Shown here: positions 1 through 5,288 of the stretch, piece by piece
Layout: each line of letters begins with the position of its first letter
How positions within the stretch are numbered: the first letter of the stretch is position 1
NCBI GenBank assembly: GCA_003551785.1
Contig: PUNP01000465.1
Span: 1 to 5,288 of the forward strand
Origin: Candidatus Brocadiaceae bacterium
GTDB taxonomy: Bacteria; Planctomycetota; Brocadiia; SM23-32
DNA length: 5,288 nucleotides
Direction: 5' to 3'
Position numbers and translations under genes: made by a program
Notes under the pieces: model-generated
The model's input: the letters and a program-made list of their open reading frames with translations, nothing else
What the model was told of the DNA's origin: nothing
Databases searched by the model: none

Positions 1-610
1 GCGGGCTGGGGCGGACCTCCATATCGCGGCGGAAGGCATAGAACCGGCCGGTATAGCGTCCGTCTATCAGCATGACGGCGCGACGCACAACGTGGCTGCT
101 GACCGATTGCCACTGCGACTCGCCGTAGTAAGTTTCTCTGTTCGCACCCTCTTCCCGTTCGGCTCTTTTCGCCGGACGCAGTATATCGCGTAACTCGCCC
201 GTGGTCATCTGCCTCACGCGGCTGCGCGGGTTGACGACAACGGCGGTCCTGGCCTGTCCCACTAAAAATTTTTCATACGGCTTGCTCTCAGCCTCTTCTT
301 CTGTCTCCGGGTAGATGTCGATCGGCTCGTAATGGATCAGGACATCGGCCTCATTGCTTGCAAACCGCTCGGTGCAGTTATGGTCCGCCCACCTCTCAAG
401 GGTAAAACTTTCCACCGGCACATCGCGCTCCCGGCAGAACTGTCGCAGCATCTTTTGCACGATCGGAAGTCCCCATTGGTGCCCGCCGGCTATGCGCACG
501 GGGTGCCGGGAGGCGTGTTCGCTTGCCAGGCACGTAGCCGCTGTAAGAAACAGCAACATGGTCGCTATGACCTTCACTGCAACGTTTTTGCTTTTATGAT
601 AACGATTCAT
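1..610 (-). CDS. PstS-like periplasmic substrate-binding protein, 3' end beyond window
   Basis: The first 203 residues are visible and the frame runs off the left edge without a stop. An N-terminal signal peptide is clear: a basic start (MNRYHKSKNVAVKV), then IATMLLFLTAATCLA, with likely cleavage before SEHA. The cysteine there does not fit a good lipobox. The mature part follows the PBP-like/PstS-like layout: a beta-strand and glycine loop (VRIAGGHQWGLPIVQKML, residues 38-55), a DVLIHYEPID segment (89-98), then FLVGQARTAVVVNPRSRV (115-132) and MTTGELRDIL (135-144). The last two match the family's 'G..ia.vvNp...v..lt..qlr.I' region. The usual AGST-type oxyanion loop is replaced by AGGHQWG, so phosphate as ligand is doubtful. 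The gene follows the thioredoxin/CcdA gene by 75 bases on the same strand, so it is probably co-transcribed. The family is fairly sure; the ligand is unknown. Confidence 0.8.
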   Translation of the reverse strand, partial: MNRYHKSKNVAVKVIATMLLFLTAATCLASEHASRHPVRIAGGHQWGLPIVQKMLRQFCRERDVPVESFTLERWADHNCTERFASNEADVLIHYEPIDIYPETEEEAESKPYEKFLVGQARTAVVVNPRSRVRQMTTGELRDILRPAKRAEREEGANRETYYGESQWQSVSSHVVRRAVMLIDGRYTGRFYAFRRDMEVRPSP

Positions 611-620
611 CTTTTACTAT

Positions 621-626
621 CCTCCC
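621..626 (-). promoter_or_regulatory. Ribosome binding site of the substrate-binding protein gene
   Basis: On the minus strand GGGAGG lies ten bases before the ATG at 610. It fixes this ATG as the start, and the signal peptide begins immediately after it. It suggests independent translation initiation inside the 75-base gap after the CcdA-like gene. Confidence 0.7.
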
Positions 627-685
627 GGGTAGTATTGAGCGTTTCGAGTTTAGCAAATCATGAAAATTTACTCCTTTCCCATCGC

Positions 686-1969
686 TCAGCTTGCCGCAAA
701 CACCAGGTCAGTTATCCGATCCTGTCCCATAACGGGTATAACAAACAGCAGCACCGCCAGCAGCAGAAATACCACACCAAGCACCAGCTTGGAGGCAAAA
801 AGATGACGGCGGAAAAATGCCGAAAGCCGCGCGCTCCGCACGCCGCAATAAACTGAAAAAAAAATGAATACGAGCGGCAGTATAAATGCCAGATTATACA
901 CCAGGAGCCATCCGTAGGGGGTGGCTCCGAACCCTCCGGCCTGTGCCGCCCACGACAGCAGCACCACGATAGGGATCAGCATCATCCCCGTGCACGGCAA
1001 TTCCACTGCCGCCACCACTGCACCCAGCCCCAGCATCCCACCAACGCTCAGTCCCTGACGCGCCCTGCCCCTTATCCGGCGACGGAGATAGCTCTTCAGT
1101 CCCTTCGGCAGTCCAAGACGCAACATCCCCGCACCACCGCTTCGCACCGCCATCGCGTCACGAAAACTCATCACCGATACAAAAAGCACCAGCAAGCCCG
1201 TCACCAGCATCAATGTGTAGGACATCCACGTGCTGAACGCAGCGCCCACCATCAGCACCCGAAGCAATCCTGCGCTCAGAGCCATGTAAGTCAAAAACAC
1301 CGCACTCATGAACGTAATGCCCGCCCGGAATATTTGCCGGCGCGACTTACCCATATGGGTAAGATAAGCGATGAAGAATATAATGACGGTGAATGCGCAT
1401 GGATTGAATATGCCGTCCGCCAATCCGCCGGCTATCACCGCCCCGACGGTCAGCTCACGGAACCGCTGCTCGAGCGTTCTCCGCCCGGCAGCAGCGCCGC
1501 TCCCTTCAAAAACCGCCTCAGGCGACGGCGCGCCTGCTGCGCGCAACACGAGCTGCTCCACCATATCTTCGTTAATTTCATCTCGAACCAGCGCTTTAAC
1601 GGAAGAAACGAGTGCGGGTGCTGCGATCCGCTCGCCCAGCCCCAGCTGCTCCAGGTAGATCAGACTCATCTCCGCGCCGCACGGATCGTCCACATACACC
1701 TTGCGCACGTCAACTTCTACTCCGCCGGCCTGCTTCTCGGCGATCTCGCCGAGTATCGCCTCGGCCCGGCGGCAGTCGGCGCAGTGGTGTTTGGTAAAAA
1801 AAGTCAGCAGCGCACGCCCCTCCGCGGCCGTTCGGATGCCTGCCGTCTCCTCTCGTTCTTCTTTTTCTCCCGAAGCGCTTACGTGACGCTGCTCTATCGG
1901 CTTGACGTCCGCAAAACCACGTCCGTGCAGCCCGACGGGCGACTCCCGGCCGACAGCGGAGGCTATCAT
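686..1969 (-). CDS. Thioredoxin-like domain fused to CcdA/DsbD-type transmembrane electron carrier
   Basis: The ORF has 427 residues. Residues 50-145 are a thioredoxin-like domain with a CADC active site (63-66) and a cis-proline context IAAPAL (P118). Residues 174-414 hold about six membrane helices of the CcdA/DsbD type, with one cysteine in the first helix (NPCAF, C191) and one in the fourth (ELPCTG, C326). In that family such a pair carries reducing equivalents from cytoplasmic thioredoxin to extracytoplasmic thiol proteins. Basic loops at 204-212, 276-305 and 376-393 should be cytoplasmic, which places the N-terminal domain outside. The ORF nevertheless has no signal peptide. Its ATG overlaps the upstream stop as ATGA, and its frame stays open back to 2011. 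Residues encoded just before the ATG (EEITEESLAG) complete the upstream thioredoxin domain, so this is probably the 3' part of a split gene. Family assignment is good; the physiological partner is unknown. Confidence 0.82.
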   Translation of the reverse strand: MIASAVGRESPVGLHGRGFADVKPIEQRHVSASGEKEEREETAGIRTAAEGRALLTFFTKHHCADCRRAEAILGEIAEKQAGGVEVDVRKVYVDDPCGAEMSLIYLEQLGLGERIAAPALVSSVKALVRDEINEDMVEQLVLRAAGAPSPEAVFEGSGAAAGRRTLEQRFRELTVGAVIAGGLADGIFNPCAFTVIIFFIAYLTHMGKSRRQIFRAGITFMSAVFLTYMALSAGLLRVLMVGAAFSTWMSYTLMLVTGLLVLFVSVMSFRDAMAVRSGGAGMLRLGLPKGLKSYLRRRIRGRARQGLSVGGMLGLGAVVAAVELPCTGMMLIPIVVLLSWAAQAGGFGATPYGWLLVYNLAFILPLVFIFFSVYCGVRSARLSAFFRRHLFASKLVLGVVFLLLAVLLFVIPVMGQDRITDLVFAAS

Positions 1970-2011
1970 CCCGGCCAGCGATTCCTCGGTAATCTCCTCG
2001 TGACCAGCGCC
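1966..2011 (-). other. Probable -1 frame change joining the two thioredoxin ORFs
   Basis: On the minus strand the upstream frame reads GTC ACG AGG AGA, and the downstream frame reads GAG GAG ATT ACC from 1999. One extra G (GTC ACG GAG GAG) restores V-T-E-E-I-T-E-E, the expected helix at the end of the thioredoxin domain. The downstream frame is closed by TAA at 2014-2012, so the shift must lie between 2011 and the stop at 1966-1968. I see no classical slippery heptamer there. An AGGAGA at the shift resembles a Shine-Dalgarno element, and the ATGA overlap could permit coupled re-initiation. A deletion, a sequence error and recoding all remain possible. Confidence 0.65.
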
Positions 2012-2361
2012 TTATCGGCCGAAAAAAGCGCGGGCGCTATCCGGCGCTGCTCCCGCGGCACATCCAGCGCCCGGCACAGCATCTCGTTGAGCCGCAGCGC
2101 CGTCGGATCGTCAAGGTCGTAGTAGTTTATCTTTACCTTACCAGGACCGTCGTGTCGGTAAGCACTGATCAGTTCCTCCACCCGCTCGCAGTCCGGGCAG
2201 TGCTCGACGGAGAAAAAGGCGAGCCGGGTGATCGGCTCTCCCGTGCCGCCGGCGGTCTCCGGCTGGCTGCCGAACGCCGGCTGTACGCTACGCGCCAGGC
2301 CGGCAAGGCTGATTGCCACCGCCGCTACACCAAAAAATATTCCACCCTGATACATTCTCAT
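1966..2361 (-). CDS. Secreted thioredoxin-like protein, probably 5' part of a frameshifted gene
   Basis: From the ATG at 2361 this encodes 131 residues: a short signal peptide (MRMYQGG, then IFFGVAAVAISLAGLA, with cleavage near PAFG/SQ) and a thioredoxin-like domain. That domain has LAFFSVEHCPDCERVEEL around the CPDC site and IAPALF supplying the likely cis-proline. A GTG at 2400 and a TTG at 2376 are longer alternatives. I prefer 2361 because it gives a normal-length signal peptide and a weak GAGA element lies nine bases upstream. The domain resembles the N-terminal domain of the next gene: CPDC matches CADC, LDDP matches VDDP, and APALFSADKALV matches APALVSSVKALV. After KALVT the reading departs into RRLPRNRWPG and stops, whereas the other frame continues EEITEESLAGMIASAVG, which parallels the second copy's DEINEDMVEQLVLRAAG. 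The visible C-terminus is therefore probably an out-of-frame tail. Confidence 0.72.
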   Translation of the reverse strand: MRMYQGGIFFGVAAVAISLAGLARSVQPAFGSQPETAGGTGEPITRLAFFSVEHCPDCERVEELISAYRHDGPGKVKINYYDLDDPTALRLNEMLCRALDVPREQRRIAPALFSADKALVTRRLPRNRWPG

Positions 2362-2413
2362 CGGTATTTTTCTCAAAAAAACGCGAAAAGCCCCTCTCAC
2401 CCGACGATCGCCC

Positions 2414-2444
2414 CCGAGCGGTGAACCGCAGAGATGTCACTCGG
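2414..2444 (-). other. Small inverted repeat between small ORF and thioredoxin gene
   Basis: GCGGT (2418-2422) and ACCGC (2425-2429) form a tight hairpin. CCGAG on the minus strand (2440-2444) can also pair with CTCGG (2414-2418), next to that hairpin. No run of T follows on the minus strand, so this does not look like an intrinsic terminator. An attenuating or processing structure is possible, but chance pairing in GC-rich DNA is equally likely. Confidence 0.2.
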
Positions 2445-2583
2445 ATGATTTGTCGGTCTCTGTTCTTTGCAATCGGCGCACGACTTCATCAGTTATGCGT
2501 TTTTCCAGCAGGCGCAGCTCGTCCTCACTGCAGGCCCTTGCCGCCGCCCATCTTCGAAGTAATTTGTTTAGCTTATCTTTCAT
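2437..2583 (-). CDS. Small charged, helical protein of 48 residues, function unknown
   Basis: The frame from the ATG at 2583 to the TGA at 2437 encodes a highly charged peptide. It starts MKDKLNKLLRRWAAARA, has one cysteine (C18), then a second likely helix containing DELRLLEKRITDEVVRRL (residues 21-38) and a polar tail ending DKSSE. The heptad-like leucine, isoleucine and valine spacing suggests amphipathic helices. There is no signal peptide or membrane segment. It precedes the thioredoxin gene on the same strand and is probably the first gene of that operon. The start is uncertain: the nearest good purine-rich element (AGAGGA, 2621-2626) is 37 bases from the ATG and 16 from an in-frame TTG at 2604. 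The frame stays open back to a TGA near 2670. I do not recognise the family. The protein-like composition is the main argument that it is real. Confidence 0.5.
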   Translation of the reverse strand: MKDKLNKLLRRWAAARACSEDELRLLEKRITDEVVRRLQRTETDKSSE

Positions 2584-3002
2584 ACATACTGGTTTTGCTA
2601 TCAAGCGTTTGCTGTGATATTCCTCTATATAATTAGACGACCAAAACGGAAAAATCTTTGAAAAATTTCAGGCAGTTTCTTAAACGGATACCCCGGCGCT
2701 GTCCCGGATAATCTCGTTGGGTGCATTTTAAATCCCGCCGGAAGGCTTGCTGCGATGCCGATTAAAGTTCTGCTCACCCAGCGTCTGCATACGGAGCGTT
2801 CGACCCCGTTCGAGAACGTACCCATTATTCCTCAAACTTGATGGTTACCAAAAATCGCGTGCAAAAGGTGTTTCGAGGTCATAAAAGCCTTATAACAATA
2901 ACATCCAATCACTTATCGAGGGCCGCCCCCGGAACCTACCGAAACCATCCAAATTACCCGGAACCCTGGGCCCGTCCACCACTCCCTTGAGGCAGACGAT
3001 CA
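2584..3002. other. Intergenic region between the redox operon and the Rhs-associated gene
   Basis: No convincing gene was found in these roughly 420 bases. Bases 2900-3000 are GC-rich and stand against the AT-rich TPR gene exactly at its stop codon. They hold three copies of CCGRAACC (2929-2936, 2939-2946, 2958-2965). A CGTTCGA direct repeat lies at 2797-2803 and 2807-2813, and the second copy is part of the inverted repeat CGTTCGAGAACG (2807-2818). The last part, towards 2640, is AT-rich and may hold the promoter of the left operon. I see no clear terminator for the TPR gene, no transposase remnant and no RNA gene. The abrupt composition steps fit a recombination boundary. Confidence 0.5.
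2632..2663 (-). promoter_or_regulatory. Possible promoter for the redox operon
   Basis: In an AT-rich patch just upstream of the 48-residue ORF, the minus strand reads CGTCTAATTATATAG. TCTAAT (2632-2637) differs from the TATAAT consensus at one base. A poor -35-like TTTCAA (2658-2663) lies 20 bases before it. The CGTC start also resembles the -10 of promoters read by ECF-type sigma factors, but no convincing matching -35 was found. This is a positional guess. Confidence 0.22.
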
Positions 3003-3887
3003 TTAATCATCAACGCCTTTTATTTTTTCTAAATGCTTTTCTGGATTAAAATCTATATACTGATGCCACCTTTCCTTTTCCCTGCCTTTGTTTTCTATAC
3101 TCTTCAAAAAGTGATGTTCAGCTTCATCATATTGCTTTTGAGATTTAAGTATTAGTCCGTTGATAAACAAGGCCATTGCATCGGTTGGTAAGTTTTGTAA
3201 AACTTTCTCAATTCGTGAAGAAGCAACTTTAATATCATTTTCTACATAATCCAAATATGCGAGGTCACGATTAATACGCCAATGAAGCGCTTTGTCTGGA
3301 CATAACAATGATACTGCTTTTATAAAATACCATCTGCTATCTTTTAACTGCTCATTCATTAAATGCAGTTTGCCCAATTTGTAATAAGCTAAAGGAAGGT
3401 CGGGATCCTTTCGTATAGCGTTTTGATATATATTTACCTCTCCATCAAAATTCCCTTTTAAATAATATATTCTTGCCATCGTGAAAAAATAAGCGTTTAT
3501 CACTGAATGAGAAAAGGGTTTATCGGCTTCACGCAATTCGCTATCCATATTGAACCCCTTGATGGCATAGAGCAATGCAACGTCATAGTAATCTTCAAGT
3601 TCCATCATAGTAATAGAATATGATATACCCCCATAAATCCTCGCCACAAGCGAGGCTACTTCCCGGTTCCAAGGCTGTAATCTATAAGCATATTTTGCGT
3701 AATTAAGCGCTTTTTTAGCTACCAATATTCTATCCTCTCCGTTCAATATATCTCCGCTCTGCGATTTTGCTTCTAAACGTTTACCCCTTCGGGCCAAATA
3801 CCTTACTGTTCCTTCGTAAGTAATAAATAAGCACATCACAATAAAAATTGCCCAAAACCATTTTCTTTTCCCAATTTTTATATCCAT
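3003..3887 (-). CDS. Membrane-anchored TPR-like protein, candidate immunity or accessory protein of the Rhs gene
   Basis: The protein has 294 residues. Its N-terminus has a basic start (MDIKIGKRKW), one hydrophobic helix (about residues 10-24, FWAIFIVMCLFITYE) and a basic stretch (RYLARRGKR), so it is probably an uncleaved signal anchor. The rest is helical with tetratricopeptide-like units: YAKYAYRLQPWNREVASLVA near 63-82; ARIYYLKGNFDGEVNIYQ followed by AIRKDPDLPLAYYKLGKLHL (137-176); a degenerate unit (203-236); and ALFINGLILKSQKQYDEAEH (239-258). TPR domains bind proteins and have no catalytic role. It begins 16 bases after the Rhs stop (TAATAA, then a weak AAGAG element) and is probably co-transcribed with that gene. 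It is strongly AT-rich, like the Rhs tip and unlike the Rhs core, which suggests tip and TPR gene arrived together. Function as an immunity protein is inferred from position only. Confidence 0.75.
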   Translation of the reverse strand: MDIKIGKRKWFWAIFIVMCLFITYEGTVRYLARRGKRLEAKSQSGDILNGEDRILVAKKALNYAKYAYRLQPWNREVASLVARIYGGISYSITMMELEDYYDVALLYAIKGFNMDSELREADKPFSHSVINAYFFTMARIYYLKGNFDGEVNIYQNAIRKDPDLPLAYYKLGKLHLMNEQLKDSRWYFIKAVSLLCPDKALHWRINRDLAYLDYVENDIKVASSRIEKVLQNLPTDAMALFINGLILKSQKQYDEAEHHFLKSIENKGREKERWHQYIDFNPEKHLEKIKGVDD

Positions 3888-3903
3888 TTGTTGTTTGCTC
3901 TTA

Positions 3904-4299
3904 TTAAGGGCACTCAGCCTTACATGAATAAGGAGATTGCGTTATTACTCTATCCCATCGAAGTTCGTATTCAGCCCACCATAAAAGTCCGCTAATCCTT
4001 ACTTTTCTGGGCACATAATGCCAGACAAAAAACCAGCATTCGCAATTTGCATCGGGGCCTGTAACAAGATAATGTTGTTCTTGCCATCCACTGGGCAAAT
4101 TCCAAGAAGAAGGCAAAGTTGTTGCCGGTATTTGCAAATCATAAAGTTCCATGCTTCCAGAGCGTGCAAATCCATCTATGCCTTGTTGAACTTGAACAGC
4201 ACGACAACTTCCTATTCTTCTTGCGGCGTGCTCCATTGCACTCTGGAAAACATCATAGAAAACTTGAGCTGGCCAAGATGGATCAATTATTTGCCAGAA
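3904..4299 (-). other. Variable C-terminal tip of the Rhs protein
   Basis: This is the part of the Rhs gene after DPSGL: residues 305-435 counted from the methionine at 5211. It begins FWQIIDPSWPAQVFYDVF. It contains five cysteines (336, 390, 392, 430, 434), including a CEC pair, and is rich in tryptophan and tyrosine, for example GLLWWAEYELRWDRV. I see no HNH, AHH, deaminase, ADP-ribosyltransferase or peptidase motif. Bases 4141-4200 hold 26 G+C of 60, against 35 of 60 at 4381-4440 in the core. That contrast fits tip exchange by recombination. Toxic activity is an inference from architecture. Confidence 0.6.
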
Positions 4300-5288
4300 C
4301 AAACCTGAAGGATCCGATTTAATTGTCGGCCTCCCCCCCACAAACTCATACAAATTCCACCCGTCCACATACCCAAGCGGGTCGCGCTGGAGGAAACGCC
4401 CCAGCTCCGCACTCATCATTCGGTTGCGGTAGTAATACAGCCCCGTCTCCGGGTCAAAACGCCGGCCCTGGAACATGTACACGTTTCCGACGGCGCTTTT
4501 GGGGATTTCCTGATCGTTTGGGTCGAGGATGGTAACCTCGCCGTAAGCCGAATACCAATAACGCTCAACGACAGTACCGTTACCGTCCGTCAGCGCCCGG
4601 ACGTTGTAGAGGTTGTTGGTGTGGTAGTAATACGTATTTCCGCCCGCGGTAAGCGTGATTGGCTCGTCGATGTAGTTTCCATAGGTGTAGGTAGCGGTGA
4701 CAGTATCATGATCGTCGCGCTCTTCAACAACCTGCCAGCCGTCATAAACATACTGTGTGGTGCCGTTAAGATTGCCGCTGTTCTCAACTATACGTTTTAC
4801 TCGCCGATTTTCAGTATCGTAGCGGTAGGTGGCGATGGTTTCTCCGGTATCCTTATCCGCTACCTCCACCAGCCTGTTGAACGCATCGTAAACATACTCG
4901 TGTTCGTGATCCTCGATCAGGTTGCCGTTGTCATCGTAGATAAGACCGGTCGTGATCTCGTTATCACGATGGATCAGTTCGTTGACGGCGTTGTGCTGGC
5001 GCAGTTCCGTCACGCCATTGTAAGAAGTTTCGTCCCAGTTGCCCACCGGATCGAGGTTCCAGCTCTGGTCGGTCACAGAATTAATGATTTCATCCTTTTC
5101 AGCATTCAGCTCACCCCGCTCCCAGGAGGTCAGGCGGTCAAGCTCATCGTACTCGTAAAGCTCGCTGTCTTGCGGGCGGCGCAGGTCTTCCTGGAAGAGT
5201 TTGTTGCCCATACCGTCGTAATCATAAGAGAAACCGGCTATTAACTCATTATCTTTAGTATCCTCCCGCTGCGTTATCCTATGAAGCA
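3904..5288 (-). CDS. Rhs/YD-repeat protein, C-terminal part, 5' end beyond window
   Basis: The frame is open to the right edge: 25 codons precede the internal ATG at 5211 and encode a YD repeat that runs across it (SYDYDGMGNK). That ATG is therefore not the start. About 460 residues are visible. Numbered from that methionine, YD-type repeats occupy residues 1-235 (YEYDELDRLTSW, YDDNGNLIEDHEHEYVYDAFNRL, YRYDTENRRVKR, YVYDGWQVVEE and others). The Rhs-associated core signature follows: FQGRRFDPETGLYYYRNR (247-264), then LGRFLQRDPLGY (270-281), NLYEFVGGRP (286-295) and DPSGL (300-304). In Rhs proteins the repeats build a shell around a C-terminal tip that is often a toxin delivered to competitors. 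Here the tip is 131 residues with no domain I recognise. The core is far richer in GC than the tip. Secretion route and N-terminal domains lie outside the window. Confidence 0.9.
   Translation of the reverse strand, partial: LHRITQREDTKDNELIAGFSYDYDGMGNKLFQEDLRRPQDSELYEYDELDRLTSWERGELNAEKDEIINSVTDQSWNLDPVGNWDETSYNGVTELRQHNAVNELIHRDNEITTGLIYDDNGNLIEDHEHEYVYDAFNRLVEVADKDTGETIATYRYDTENRRVKRIVENSGNLNGTTQYVYDGWQVVEERDDHDTVTATYTYGNYIDEPITLTAGGNTYYYHTNNLYNVRALTDGNGTVVERYWYSAYGEVTILDPNDQEIPKSAVGNVYMFQGRRFDPETGLYYYRNRMMSAELGRFLQRDPLGYVDGWNLYEFVGGRPTIKSDPSGLFWQIIDPSWPAQVFYDVFQSAMEHAARRIGSCRAVQVQQGIDGFARSGSMELYDLQIPATTLPSSWNLPSGWQEQHYLVTGPDANCECWFFVWHYVPRKVRISGLLWWAEYELRWDRVITQSPYSCKAECP

Noticed and set aside
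332..856. Plus-strand frame of 174 codons across the binding-protein start and the end of the CcdA-like gene
   Set aside because: It overlaps two well-supported minus-strand genes and their intergenic ribosome site, and its product is low in structure and rich in H, Q and R.
2022..2027. Run of six T on the minus strand in the first thioredoxin gene as a slippage site
   Set aside because: A -1 slip there meets TAA at 2014-2012 almost at once, so it cannot join the two thioredoxin frames.
1334..2122. Plus-strand frame of 262 codons opposite the thioredoxin/CcdA genes
   Set aside because: The minus strand encodes membrane helices and two CxxC domains here. The plus-strand product has no recognisable pattern.
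2797..2818. CGTTCGA repeats resembling part of a tRNA T-arm or an attachment site
   Set aside because: No acceptor stem, anticodon arm or CCA end could be placed around it, and no integrase gene is visible.
2625..2825. Minus-strand frame of 66 codons with a GAGG element four bases before its ATG
   Set aside because: The ribosome site is tempting, but the product shows no coherent domain, the composition changes along it, and its 3' end runs through the likely promoter of the next gene. Conservation would be needed to accept it.
2841..2990. Plus-strand frame of 49 codons starting MVTKNRVQKVF
   Set aside because: It has no ribosome site, a proline-rich end lying in the GC-rich patch, and no neighbours on that strand.
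4621..5244. Long plus-strand frame with a very hydrophobic product opposite the Rhs gene
   Set aside because: It is the antisense shadow of YD repeats: codons for D, N, Y and E read as I, V and L on the other strand. The minus-strand frame has clear Rhs motifs and runs to the window edge.

Overview
The window looks like part of a bacterial chromosome, probably metagenome-derived. All supported genes lie on the minus strand, so transcription runs from right to left. I cannot fix the lineage. The secreted redox and binding proteins, and an Rhs gene whose tip differs in composition from its core, suggest a Gram-negative-type cell with a periplasm. The right part (about 3000-4320) is clearly AT-rich: bases 3001-3060 hold 15 G+C of 60. 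The left part is GC-rich: bases 1021-1080 hold 42 of 60. This points to two segments of different origin.

Right segment, in transcription order. The 3' part of an Rhs/YD-repeat gene enters from the right edge and stops at 3904. Its conserved core ends at the usual Rhs-core signature followed by DPSGL near 4300. After that comes a 131-residue, AT-richer, cysteine-containing tip that I do not recognise. Sixteen bases further on is a 294-residue membrane-anchored TPR-like protein (3887-3003), in the position usually held by an immunity gene. The pair may be a polymorphic toxin and immunity module, but no catalytic motif proves it.

Middle. About 420 bases (2584-3002) carry no convincing gene. 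They mix a GC-rich patch that starts at the TPR stop codon, short repeats, and an AT-rich stretch that may hold the promoter for the left operon.

Left segment, in transcription order: a 48-codon small ORF (2583-2437); a secreted thioredoxin-like protein with CPDC (about 2361-1966); a second thioredoxin-like domain with CADC fused to a six-helix CcdA/DsbD-like membrane electron carrier (1969-686); and a PstS-like periplasmic binding protein cut by the left edge (610-1). The second and third ORFs appear to be one ancestral gene. Restoring a single G near 1999 joins them into a protein of about 558 residues: signal peptide, two tandem thioredoxin domains, then the CcdA-like channel. The split separates the export signal from a domain that topology places outside the membrane. 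It is therefore a disabling mutation, a sequence error or a recoding event, and is the most checkable oddity here.
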